Source: Chlamydia caviae GPIC (lineage in GTDB: Bacteria; Chlamydiota; Chlamydiia; Chlamydiales; Chlamydiaceae). Taken from it: a DNA stretch of 64,000 nt. Positions 56,822 through 64,000 of the stretch are shown piece by piece. The notes under the pieces are model-generated. The model saw nothing but the letters and a program-made list of their open reading frames with translations, had not been told where the DNA came from and did no database searches. The stretch is taken from positions 1-64,000 of the forward strand of contig NC_003361.3 in assembly GCF_000007605.1 (NCBI RefSeq), read 5' to 3'. Position 1 is the stretch's first letter, and each line of letters begins with the position of its first letter. A program made the position numbers and the translations under genes.

Positions 56822-57651
56822 TAGTTAGCCTCATTACTGTCATATTTTTTTGCTAATAGATCTTCTTTACGATTGTCATCACCTGCTGCGATATCGATCT
56901 CTTCAGATCCATCTTCGGTGCTTAAAGTTTTAATTGGGGAAACAATTTCAACGCCAAGTTTTTTCTTGGTGTTGATGATGTTATCCTTAATAGCGCTAAT
57001 GATTAAGCGAATGCTTTTTAAAGAGTCGTCGTTACATGGAACAACATAATCAATCGGTGTTGGGTCACAGTTTGTATCAACCAAGGCTAATACAGGAATG
57101 CCGAGCTTTTTAGCTTCCGCAACAGCGATTTTTTCATAGCTAGGGTCAACAACGATAACCAAACCTGGAATCTTTCTTAGGTAACGGATACCTTCCAAGT
57201 TTTTCAATAATTTCTGATGACGCTTAGCAAGTAAGGCAATTTCTTTTTTTGTTAGGCAGGAACTATTTTGAGTAAGATCTTTTTCGATTTTATCCAAAGT
57301 TTTAATGGAGTTTCGGATAGTCGCCATGTTGGTTAACATACCGCCTAACCATCTCTCAGCAACAAAGTACTCGCCAGCTTCTATAGCCGCTTCTTTGATG
57401 ACGCATTTGGCTTGTTTTTTGGTTCCTACGAAGAGAATAGGCTTATTCTCTTTAATGACCTTACACACATGTGGAAGGGCGTTACGTAATTGGTAAAGAG
57501 TTTTTGCTAAATTGATAATGTAAAGACCGTTTTTCTCCTCAAAGATGTAAAGTTTCATCTTTGGGTTCCATCTTCGCGTTTGGTGCCCAAAATGAGCCCC
57601 CGCTTCCATTAAGTCTTTAACTGAAAGAGTGCATAGTGGTTGTTCTTCCAA
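56821..57651 (-). CDS. rpsB: 30S ribosomal protein S2
   Basis: S2 joins the 30S head and body. The family motifs [16 protein letters not shown] and [14 protein letters not shown] are present, as are [17 protein letters not shown] and [15 protein letters not shown]. The 276-residue product has an acidic C-terminal tail ([21 protein letters not shown]). It is the first gene of the rpsB-tsf-pyrH-frr unit. Confidence 0.98.
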   Translation of the reverse strand: MEEQPLCTLSVKDLMEAGAHFGHQTRRWNPKMKLYIFEEKNGLYIINLAKTLYQLRNALPHVCKVIKENKPILFVGTKKQAKCVIKEAAIEAGEYFVAERWLGGMLTNMATIRNSIKTLDKIEKDLTQNSSCLTKKEIALLAKRHQKLLKNLEGIRYLRKIPGLVIVVDPSYEKIAVAEAKKLGIPVLALVDTNCDPTPIDYVVPCNDDSLKSIRLIISAIKDNIINTKKKLGVEIVSPIKTLSTEDGSEEIDIAAGDDNRKEDLLAKKYDSNEAN

Positions 57652-57678
57652 GCTTTGTACCTCTATTTCTTGAATATG

Positions 57679-57707
57679 TTAACAATGGCATCTTGATCTA
57701 ACGTCAA
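57679..57707 (-). promoter_or_regulatory. Probable promoter of the rpsB operon
   Basis: On the minus strand TTGACG (57707-57702) and TGTTAA (57684-57679) are separated by 17 bases, just downstream of tRNA-Gly, with a short leader to rpsB. Confidence 0.45.
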
Positions 57708-57734
57708 GATTTCAGTCTTGGTGACGTTTAGAAA

Positions 57735-57805
57735 AGCGCCCGATCAGAATCGAACTGACACCGGTAGCTTGGAAGGCTACAGCTCTACCATTGAGCTACG
57801 GGCGC
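57735..57805 (-). tRNA. tRNA-Gly (anticodon TCC)
   Basis: On the minus strand a 71-base cloverleaf has the acceptor GCGCCCG/CGGGCGC, anticodon stem GTAGC/GCTAC and loop CTTCCAA giving TCC. The discriminator is T. CCA is not encoded. Confidence 0.97.
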
Positions 57806-57951
57806 GACTAAAAAGGAGATATTAATTTAATAAAGCTTTTTACGCAAGATTGTAATCTCTAGGTCTCTAGCTTCTAGGAAATTTTGACAGAAGATTGCTT
57901 CTTATATGAATGGGTTTTAGAAAAGAAATTTGAAGGTGGGGCAGGGGCTTT

Positions 57952-57990
57952 AAATAAAAAATCAGAACCCAGACGCTCCTAGGTTCTGAT
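57952..57990 (-). terminator. Rho-independent terminator of ompA
   Basis: Read on the minus strand, ATCAGAACC (57990-57982) pairs perfectly with GGTTCTGAT (57969-57961), followed by a six-T run and more T/A. Confidence 0.88.
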
Positions 57991-58027
57991 AGCGGGACAA
58001 AAAGTTAGGATAGTATAAACTAAATCC

Positions 58028-59197
58028 TTAGAATCTGAATTGAGCGTTTACGTGAGCAGCTCTTTCGTTGATTAAGCGAGCTTCACCAGTGATCGACCAT
58101 TTGTCAGCATCAATTAAGGTTGCACCAACAGCAATACCACAAGCTTTTCTAGACTTCATTTTGTTGATTTGAAGCGAAGCAATTTGTAACTGGTCAGCAT
58201 ATTTTGCTCCAGTGTTTATAGTAGTAGCCTCCCCTAATAAAGTAGGGTTCCATGTAGTTAGGTTTAAAATGGCCGTAGGTAATTTAGGCTGAGCAATGCG
58301 GATAGAGTCAGCATCAAATGTAGCTCTGGACCAGTTTACTCCAATATATGGAACAAGCATGTTCAATCTATAAGAAAGAGCTAAACCAATTTGCCATTCA
58401 TGATACTTAATTGTAGCTGATTTAGTATCAGTAGCGCTCTCTGTTCCAGCGGTTAAAGGCAGAGGGAAGTTGGCCGCTGTCCCTTTATATCCTCTAGGCT
58501 TATGAATCACAAATTGTGTTGGGCTAGAAATTACATTAAGCATTTCGATCTTAGGATTAGACTGCGCATATTGGAACTCTGCTCCTAAAGTTGCGCAACC
58601 ACATTCCCATAAAGCTCCACGCGCACCAACGCTCCAAGAGAAGGTTGTGTCAGTATAAAGCTCTACAAGGCCTTGAGAGATGGCTACGTTTGGATATTGG
58701 CCTTGAAGATCTGTTCCTGTTACCCCAAGTAAGCCGACTAGATTGAAAGCTGCAGCATTTGCTTTGAGATAGCCGTTAGATGCCCCTAATGTGCAGAAGA
58801 CATCAAAACGATCCCAAATGTTTAATGCTAAGAAAGCCGCGTTTGTGGACCATTCTGCATCTTGCATATGTTTGCCGTAGGCTATGTTATTCCTGTCTGC
58901 AACGGTTTTAAAGTCAGCAGCTGCATTACCAGTTGGAGCTGTCCCCATGCTGATAGTTTTATTAACATCAACTTTTAAGATGCGATCGAAAACATAATCT
59001 CCGTAGTACCCTGCGCGGATGCTGATAGCATCACACCAAGTAGAGCAAGGATCACAAGGATCGCCTGAAGCGCCTTCCCACATAGTGCCATCAATTAATA
59101 AACTTGGTTCAGCTGGATTCCCTACAGGCAAGGCTTGTAAGGAGAGAGCGGAACCCGTAGTGGCAAACAATAATGCCGATTTCAAGAGTTTTTTCAT
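58028..59197 (-). CDS. ompA: Major outer membrane protein (MOMP)
   Basis: MOMP is the dominant chlamydial porin and main surface antigen. A disulfide network links it to the cysteine-rich envelope proteins. The start at 59197 follows GAGGTGAG. A signal peptide ends after LSLQA (about residue 22), leaving mature [12 protein letters not shown]. Conserved Cys-rich segments ([25 protein letters not shown]) and a C-terminal FRF are present. Four variable domains are short compared with C. psittaci 6BC as I remember it. The 389-residue length fits. Confidence 0.98.
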   Translation of the reverse strand: MKKLLKSALLFATTGSALSLQALPVGNPAEPSLLIDGTMWEGASGDPCDPCSTWCDAISIRAGYYGDYVFDRILKVDVNKTISMGTAPTGNAAADFKTVADRNNIAYGKHMQDAEWSTNAAFLALNIWDRFDVFCTLGASNGYLKANAAAFNLVGLLGVTGTDLQGQYPNVAISQGLVELYTDTTFSWSVGARGALWECGCATLGAEFQYAQSNPKIEMLNVISSPTQFVIHKPRGYKGTAANFPLPLTAGTESATDTKSATIKYHEWQIGLALSYRLNMLVPYIGVNWSRATFDADSIRIAQPKLPTAILNLTTWNPTLLGEATTINTGAKYADQLQIASLQINKMKSRKACGIAVGATLIDADKWSITGEARLINERAAHVNAQFRF

Positions 59198-59400
59198 ACT
59201 CACCTCTAAAGATTATGCTTAGTATCTTTTCTTTTTGTGCTCGCTATTCTAAATTGCTCTTCTGGCGGCACCACGTCCAAGTTAAAGCCAGACAAGATAT
59301 CCTGTAGGCAATTAATGGCTTTGAGGAGTGTCTTGCAAGTGAAAACAGCCTTAAGCATGAACATACAGTTCATTAATCGAAAACATAACAAACTTTTCTT

Positions 59401-59406
59401 ATTATA
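59401..59406 (-). promoter_or_regulatory. Possible -10 box of ompA
   Basis: A perfect TATAAT reads on the minus strand about 204 bases upstream of the ompA start. No good -35 is found at 16-18 bases, which is common in chlamydial promoters. Tentative. Confidence 0.3.
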
Positions 59407-59724
59407 GTAAAGACGATAAGAAAAAACGCTGTTTCCAGGCATAGGCTTCAAGCACTAACTCCTTATACGTGCTAATAAGTTAGCTAATAGATTTTTGTCC
59501 ACGCTTTTATTTCTTATGCTACTTAGAATAAGTTAGAATTGCCTTCACAGAAGGGTGTAAAAAGGCTTTCTTATAACCGAATCCTAAAGCGCTATTCTTT
59601 GTTTTTGCAAATAAAATAAAGCGAAATTATTTAATAAAACATTAAAGTTTTGGATGGTTTTTGCTTTTATATTTTATTTGTGATGTTTTCATGTTTGCAA
59701 AAATGGCATGTGTTTTACCCATTA

Positions 59725-59752
59725 TTGTGCTTTGTGAAGTAGGGTTTATAAC
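59725..59752 (+). promoter_or_regulatory. Possible promoter of pbpB
   Basis: TTGTGC (59725-59730) and TATAAC (59747-59752) are separated by 16 bases and lie about 50 bases upstream of the pbpB start. Confidence 0.4.
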
Positions 59753-59800
59753 TAGCCGAATCACTTGCCAGACAATGGTTGAGAACCTAGTATTTGTTTT

Positions 59801-62800
59801 ATGAAACCCTCTAAGAAACGTCGTTCTTATCTTACAGTTCCAGAAAAGACAAATAGGCTATTGTCGGGAATTATCGTAGCGTTAGCAATCATTGCTGTGC
59901 GTTTATGGCATCTCGCTGTTGTTGAGCATGATCAGAAGCTGGAGGAGGCTTATAAGCCGCAGGTAAGGGTGATTCCAGAGCTTGTTGAGCGTGCGACAAT
60001 TTGTGATCGTTTTGGCAAAGTATTAGCAAAAAATACGATGCAATATGATGTGAGCGTAGCTTACGGAGCTATTCGGGACTTGCCATCTAGGGCTTGGCAT
60101 GTTCATGCAGATGGCACGCGAGAGCTGATTCCTGTTAGGAAAAATTATATCACACGTTTATCAGAACTCCTTGCTCAAGAGTTGCATCTAGATAAAGATG
60201 CAATAGAAGACAGTATTCATGCAAAAGCTTCTGTATTAGGCTCTGTGCCCTATTTAGTTCAGGCTAATGTTCCTGAGCGTACGTATTTAAGACTAAAGAT
60301 GATGTCGAAACATTGGCCTGGTTTGCATGTAGAGCCTAGTGTACGACGTTATTATCCCATGCGCAAGATGGCTTCTGATATTTTAGGTTATGTAGGACCT
60401 ATTAGTGCTCAAGAATATAAGCAAGTTACGCATGAGCTAAGTAAGTTGCGAGAATGTGTTCGAGCGTATGAGGAAGGTGAAGATCCGAAATTTCCTGAAG
60501 GTTTAGCAAGCATAGATCAAGTGCGTTCTTTATTAAGTTCTTTAGAGAACAATGCGTATAGTTTGAATGCTTTAGTTGGAAAGTTGGGTATAGAGGCGTG
60601 TTGGGATGGGAAATTACGGGGTCAATTAGGTAAAAAAACCGTTCTTGTAGATCGTCGTGGTAACTTCATTCAAGGTATTAGTGCAATTGCTGCAACTTCT
60701 GGAAAGAAGTTGCAGCTTACATTATCTACAGAGCTACAAGAATTTGCAGATGCTTTGCTTTTAGATCATGAAAGAACGGAGCATTTCCGTTCGGCACAAT
60801 CATTAAAGAAGCAAAAACTTTTACCTCCTTTATTCCCTTGGATTAAAGGCGGGGCAATTATTGCTTTAGATCCTAACAATGGCCAAATATTGGCGATGGC
60901 ATCATCTCCGCGTTATCACAATAATGACTTTATTGATATGCGGATAGGGTCAGATTTAGAAGCAAGATCTGAAGTATATCGTTGGCTGGAAAATGTTGAA
61001 CATATTGCAGAAGTCTATGATAGGAAGGTTCCTTTGCGTCGTGAAAAGAGAAATCCTTTGACGGGTTTATGCTATGATGAGGAGCTTTCTCTTACTTTTG
61101 ATTATTTCCTAGATTTCATTCTTCCAAATACATCAGAGCTTAAGTCAGTTGTTAAGCGTTATGGGACTGTAGAGAACGCTATTAAGCTACAACAGGTTGT
61201 GGAGCGTTTATTAGATATATTTTCTTATTCTGAAGGGCATTGCTCGTGCTCTTCTATATTTGATGCTGTGTTTCCTTCAGAGCACGAGCACGTGACTATA
61301 GGCAGGGTGATTTCTAAAAAGCAGCAGCAGTGGATAGCGCGCTGTTGTAAAGACTATGAGCAAGAAATCGAGGAGGTTAAGCTTGAGCTTGAACCATTTT
61401 TTGCTGAGCTCCCAGCAAATTACGATAAGCTGTTGCTTATAGATCTATTTCAGATGGTTATCGATCCTTCGAGATTTCATCCTGAGCTACTTTCGTCAGT
61501 AGGCTCTCTTTCTTTATCGGAATTTTTCGAATGTCAGGGCCATTACGTAGCTTTGCGTAGTGCATTTTCTAAGATTGTGGAAGATATTTTTACTGAGATA
61601 GATTTTAAAGAGTGGAGAAAGCTTTATTTTGCAAAGTTTCTAGAGCTTAAGCGTAAAGAGGAAAACGAGAGGAAGCAACGTTATCCTACACCCTATGTAG
61701 ACTATTTGTTAGAGCAAAAACGTGCGCAATATCAAGATTTTCGTCGTTGTTACCTTGATACGTTTTTAACGTATTTACTTTCTGGACAAGGGGAAACAGA
61801 GCATCTAAAGGCTTATTATGAAGCCCTTTCCATATGGAAAAGAGAATTAGAGAGTGGAGCACATAAAGCACTACCTTGGTATGAGCATTATGAGTTTTTA
61901 AAACAGAAGTTTTCTGATTCTTCAATTGATCTACTACAATTGTTCTTATCCTTCAGGGAGTTTTCTGAGCTACAGCGCCCTCTCTATGGTAATTATGCTC
62001 CCATGCTTACAAGAAATATTCCTCAAAAAGAACAAGATTTAGCTGCAGCATTTTATCCTACTTATGGTTATGGATATCTACGCCCACATGCTTTTGGTCA
62101 GGCAGCAACTTTAGGGTCTATTTTTAAACTTGTCTCTGCCTATTCTGTATTATCTCAAGAGGTGATGCGAGGGAATGTTGATGTAGACTATCTATCTCGT
62201 TTGCTGGTTATTATTGATAGGCAGTCTTTTGGTTATGTAAGTGCTAAGCCGCATGTGGGCTTTTTTAAAGATGGCTCCCCCATTCCTTCCTTTTATCATG
62301 GGGGAATTTTACCGAAGAATGATTATGCGGGACGCGGACGCATTGATTTGATTGCTGCTTTGGAAATGTCTAGCAACCCCTATTTTTCTTTGCTTGTTGG
62401 TGAGCATCTCTCTGATCCTGAAGATCTATGTCACGCAGCATCTTTATTTGGTTTTGGAGAAAAAACAGGCGTGGGATTGCCAGGAGAGTATGCTGGTGTC
62501 ATTCCTCATGATGTGGCTTACAATCGTTCAGGATTGTACGCAACCGCAATAGGACAGCATACTCTTGTTGTTACTCCTTTGCAAACGGCTGTTATGATGG
62601 CAGCATTGGTTAATGGTGGGGCTCTTTATGTCCCTAGTTTAGTTTTGGGAGAATGGGATGGGGAGGAGTTTTATAAAGTATCTCCTGTGAAAAAACGGGA
62701 TGTATTTATGCCTGAGTGCATAACGGAATTATTTAAGTCTGGGATGCACAATGTAATTTGGGGAAAGTATGGAACGACACGAAGTATTCGCGAGCAGTTT

Positions 62801-63076
62801 AGCCCAGAATTATTAAGCCGTATTGTCGGAAAAACAAGCACGGCTGAATCTATAGTACGTGTAGGTTTAGATCGACAATATGGAAATATGAAGATGAAGC
62901 ATGTATGGTTTGCTGCTGTAGGGTTTCCTGATGCCGAACTTGCTCATCCTGATATTGTTGTCATTGTTTATTTGCGTCTTGGAGAGTTTGGAAGGGACGC
63001 AGCTCCTATTGCTGTGAAAATGATAGAAAAGTGGGAGAAAATAAGGAAAAAAGAAGGTTTTTCTTCTAATTTGTAA
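59801..63076 (+). CDS. pbpB: Penicillin-binding protein 2 (transpeptidase)
   Basis: This 1,091-residue monofunctional transpeptidase cross-links peptidoglycan. A membrane anchor lies at about residues 20-42. A PBP dimerisation region follows (VEPSVRRYYPMRKMASDILGYVGP), then the start of the transpeptidase domain (GGAIIALDPNNGQILAMASS, about 345-370). Catalytic S773 is in SIFK (K776), S857-S858-N859 forms SxN, and K1011-T-S-T replaces the usual KTG. About 400 residues separate the domain start from the catalytic serine, where other PBP2s have under 100. Most of this is a charged helical insertion. The target of beta-lactams in chlamydiae is thought to include PBP2. Confidence 0.93.
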   Translation: MKPSKKRRSYLTVPEKTNRLLSGIIVALAIIAVRLWHLAVVEHDQKLEEAYKPQVRVIPELVERATICDRFGKVLAKNTMQYDVSVAYGAIRDLPSRAWHVHADGTRELIPVRKNYITRLSELLAQELHLDKDAIEDSIHAKASVLGSVPYLVQANVPERTYLRLKMMSKHWPGLHVEPSVRRYYPMRKMASDILGYVGPISAQEYKQVTHELSKLRECVRAYEEGEDPKFPEGLASIDQVRSLLSSLENNAYSLNALVGKLGIEACWDGKLRGQLGKKTVLVDRRGNFIQGISAIAATSGKKLQLTLSTELQEFADALLLDHERTEHFRSAQSLKKQKLLPPLFPWIKGGAIIALDPNNGQILAMASSPRYHNNDFIDMRIGSDLEARSEVYRWLENVEHIAEVYDRKVPLRREKRNPLTGLCYDEELSLTFDYFLDFILPNTSELKSVVKRYGTVENAIKLQQVVERLLDIFSYSEGHCSCSSIFDAVFPSEHEHVTIGRVISKKQQQWIARCCKDYEQEIEEVKLELEPFFAELPANYDKLLLIDLFQMVIDPSRFHPELLSSVGSLSLSEFFECQGHYVALRSAFSKIVEDIFTEIDFKEWRKLYFAKFLELKRKEENERKQRYPTPYVDYLLEQKRAQYQDFRRCYLDTFLTYLLSGQGETEHLKAYYEALSIWKRELESGAHKALPWYEHYEFLKQKFSDSSIDLLQLFLSFREFSELQRPLYGNYAPMLTRNIPQKEQDLAAAFYPTYGYGYLRPHAFGQAATLGSIFKLVSAYSVLSQEVMRGNVDVDYLSRLLVIIDRQSFGYVSAKPHVGFFKDGSPIPSFYHGGILPKNDYAGRGRIDLIAALEMSSNPYFSLLVGEHLSDPEDLCHAASLFGFGEKTGVGLPGEYAGVIPHDVAYNRSGLYATAIGQHTLVVTPLQTAVMMAALVNGGALYVPSLVLGEWDGEEFYKVSPVKKRDVFMPECITELFKSGMHNVIWGKYGTTRSIREQFSPELLSRIVGKTSTAESIVRVGLDRQYGNMKMKHVWFAAVGFPDAELAHPDIVVIVYLRLGEFGRDAAPIAVKMIEKWEKIRKKEGFSSNL

Positions 63077-63080
63077 GGGC

Positions 63081-63096
63081 TGGCACGCTTTTTGCT
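63081..63096 (+). promoter_or_regulatory. Sigma-54 promoter of the TPR gene
   Basis: TGGCACGCTTTTTGCT carries a perfect TGGCACG and TTGC pair, with GG (63082-63083) and GC (63094-63095) spaced by ten bases. Transcription would begin near 63107, about 37 bases before the ATG. A sigma-54 promoter was reported upstream of the C. trachomatis homolog CT683. Confidence 0.85.
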
Positions 63097-63143
63097 CCTG
63101 TGAAACATGAGGTCAACGAACTTGTGTGCCAGGAGAAATATTC

Positions 63144-64000
63144 ATGGAAGAAGCTGCGAAACATCTAGCCAAAGAATTTCTCTGCTCAGGAATTAACTTC
63201 TTTTTGAGTGGGGAATATGAACAGGCAGAACGAAGGCTAAAAGAAACTTTAGAGCTAGATCCTAAAGCAGCGCTAGCCTACTGCTATTTAGGAATTATTG
63301 CTTTAGAATTAGGAAGAATTCCTGAAGCGCTAACTTGGTGCACAAAAGGATTAGAATCCGAGCCTGGGGATAGCTATTTACGTTATTGTTATGGAGTAGC
63401 TTTAGATCGGGATAATCGTTGTGAAGAAGCTATAGAGCAATACCGTGCTTATATCATTTTGCATCCAGATGACGCTGAATGTTGGTTTAGCCTAGGAGGG
63501 GTCTATCATCGTTTGGGTAGATATATAGAAGCAATAGAATGCTTTGATAGGATCTTAGAGCTGGATCCTTGGAACCCACAGAGCATGTACAATAAAGCTG
63601 TTGTTTTAACAGATATGGACAATGAGCTAGAGGCTATTGCTCTATTAGAGACTACGGTAAGTAAAAATCCTTTATATTGGAAAGCGTGGATAAAGTTGGG
63701 CTACTTACTTTCACGCCATAAGCAATGGGACAAAGCCACAGAAGCTTATGAAAGGGTTGTGCAGTTACGTCCCGATCTATCCGATGGTCATTATAATCTA
63801 GGTTTATGTTACCTCACCTTAGATAAAACACGTTTAGCTTTAAAAGCTTTCCAGGAAGCTCTCTTTTTAAATGAAGAAGATGCGGATGCGCATTTTTATG
63901 TTGGGCTAGCTCATATGGATCTTAAGCAAAACCAACAAGCGTCCGATGCTTTCCATCGTGCGCTTGGAATTAATTTAGAACACGAGCTGTCTCATTATCT
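63144..64000 (+). CDS. TPR-repeat protein (CT683-like), 3' end outside the window
   Basis: An uninterrupted frame of 285 codons begins at an ATG preceded by AGGAG and continues past the window end. It holds tandem tetratricopeptide repeats with the W-x2-LG-x2-Y-x7-A pattern. Examples are CYLGIIALELGRIPEALTWC, CWFSLGGVYHRLGRYIEAIE, AWIKLGYLLSRHKQWDKATE and HYNLGLCYLTLDKTRLALKA. TPR arrays mediate protein-protein contacts. No signal peptide is evident. The sigma-54-type promoter upstream implies late or stress-linked expression. Function is unknown. Confidence 0.85.
   Translation, partial: MEEAAKHLAKEFLCSGINFFLSGEYEQAERRLKETLELDPKAALAYCYLGIIALELGRIPEALTWCTKGLESEPGDSYLRYCYGVALDRDNRCEEAIEQYRAYIILHPDDAECWFSLGGVYHRLGRYIEAIECFDRILELDPWNPQSMYNKAVVLTDMDNELEAIALLETTVSKNPLYWKAWIKLGYLLSRHKQWDKATEAYERVVQLRPDLSDGHYNLGLCYLTLDKTRLALKAFQEALFLNEEDADAHFYVGLAHMDLKQNQQASDAFHRALGINLEHELSHY

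Larger units (their letters stand above)
59198..59800. other. Divergent regulatory gap between ompA and pbpB
   Basis: This 603-base region has no gene I accept. It holds the long ompA leader on the minus strand and the pbpB upstream region on the plus strand. A minus-strand TATAAT occurs at 59406-59401 with a poor -35, about 200 bases before ompA. Known chlamydial ompA genes have long leaders with tandem promoters. Confidence 0.5.

Noticed and set aside
59206..59451. An 81-residue minus-strand frame just upstream of ompA
   Set aside because: It covers the ompA leader and promoter region, has no ribosome site and shows no family resemblance.

Overview
The window is chromosomal DNA of a Chlamydia species. 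The markers are the major outer membrane protein gene ompA, a GreA fused to a very long N-terminal region, a chlamydial-type III secretion cluster, two DUF582 effectors, a 76 kDa-homolog/TaiP-type effector and a 1,091-residue PBP2. The MOMP sequence has the chlamydial signal peptide and Cys-rich N-terminus and reads like the C. psittaci group. From memory it is closest to C. felis or C. caviae, which I cannot verify here. There is no insertion sequence, prophage or CRISPR array. The DNA is compact, AT-rich, and full of overlapping or abutting genes.

Region 1 (1-16.8 kb) is housekeeping: hemB, nqrA, a CT635-like putative secretion chaperone, the greA fusion, tRNA-Ala, an aspartate/aromatic aminotransferase, mreC, recB-recC, an MFS transporter (ygeD/lplT-like) and trhO. 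Region 2 (16.9-29.2 kb) has rpsD, nfo and murJ, then envelope and virulence genes: a CT623-like outer membrane barrel, a TaiP/CT622-like effector and two head-to-head DUF582 effectors. Region 3 (29.2-39 kb) has a small gene behind a sigma-54-type promoter, the translationally coupled kdsA-lptC-lptB set, tRNA-Arg, khpA, rluD, two small unknown genes, parE-parC and hemA.

Region 4 (39.3-52.1 kb) is a continuous type III secretion operon: scc4, cdsD, cdsE, cdsF, cdsG, a CT668-like gene, cdsN, cdsO, cdsP, cdsQ, pkn5, cdsC. I propose that the CT668-like gene is the missing inner-rod (SctI/YscI-type) protein. Region 5 (52.2-57.8 kb) has tRNA-Thr, a hairpin-rich non-coding stretch, mcsA-mcsB, tRNA-Lys, tRNA-Glu and the rpsB-tsf-pyrH-frr operon, then tRNA-Gly. 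Region 6 (58-64 kb) has ompA, pbpB and a TPR gene that runs off the window end behind a second sigma-54-type promoter.

Functionally the window joins heme synthesis (hemA, hemB), Na+ respiration (nqrA), LPS synthesis and export (kdsA, lptB, lptC), peptidoglycan and shape (murJ, mreC, pbpB), and most of the type III needle, ATPase, C-ring and secretin. It also carries some of the effectors and chaperones. Points most worth a second look are the inner-rod candidate, the two sigma-54 promoters, the mutually exclusive hairpins near 52.5 kb, the large insertion and altered KTG motif in PBP2, and several operator-like or ribosome-site-sequestering inverted repeats.
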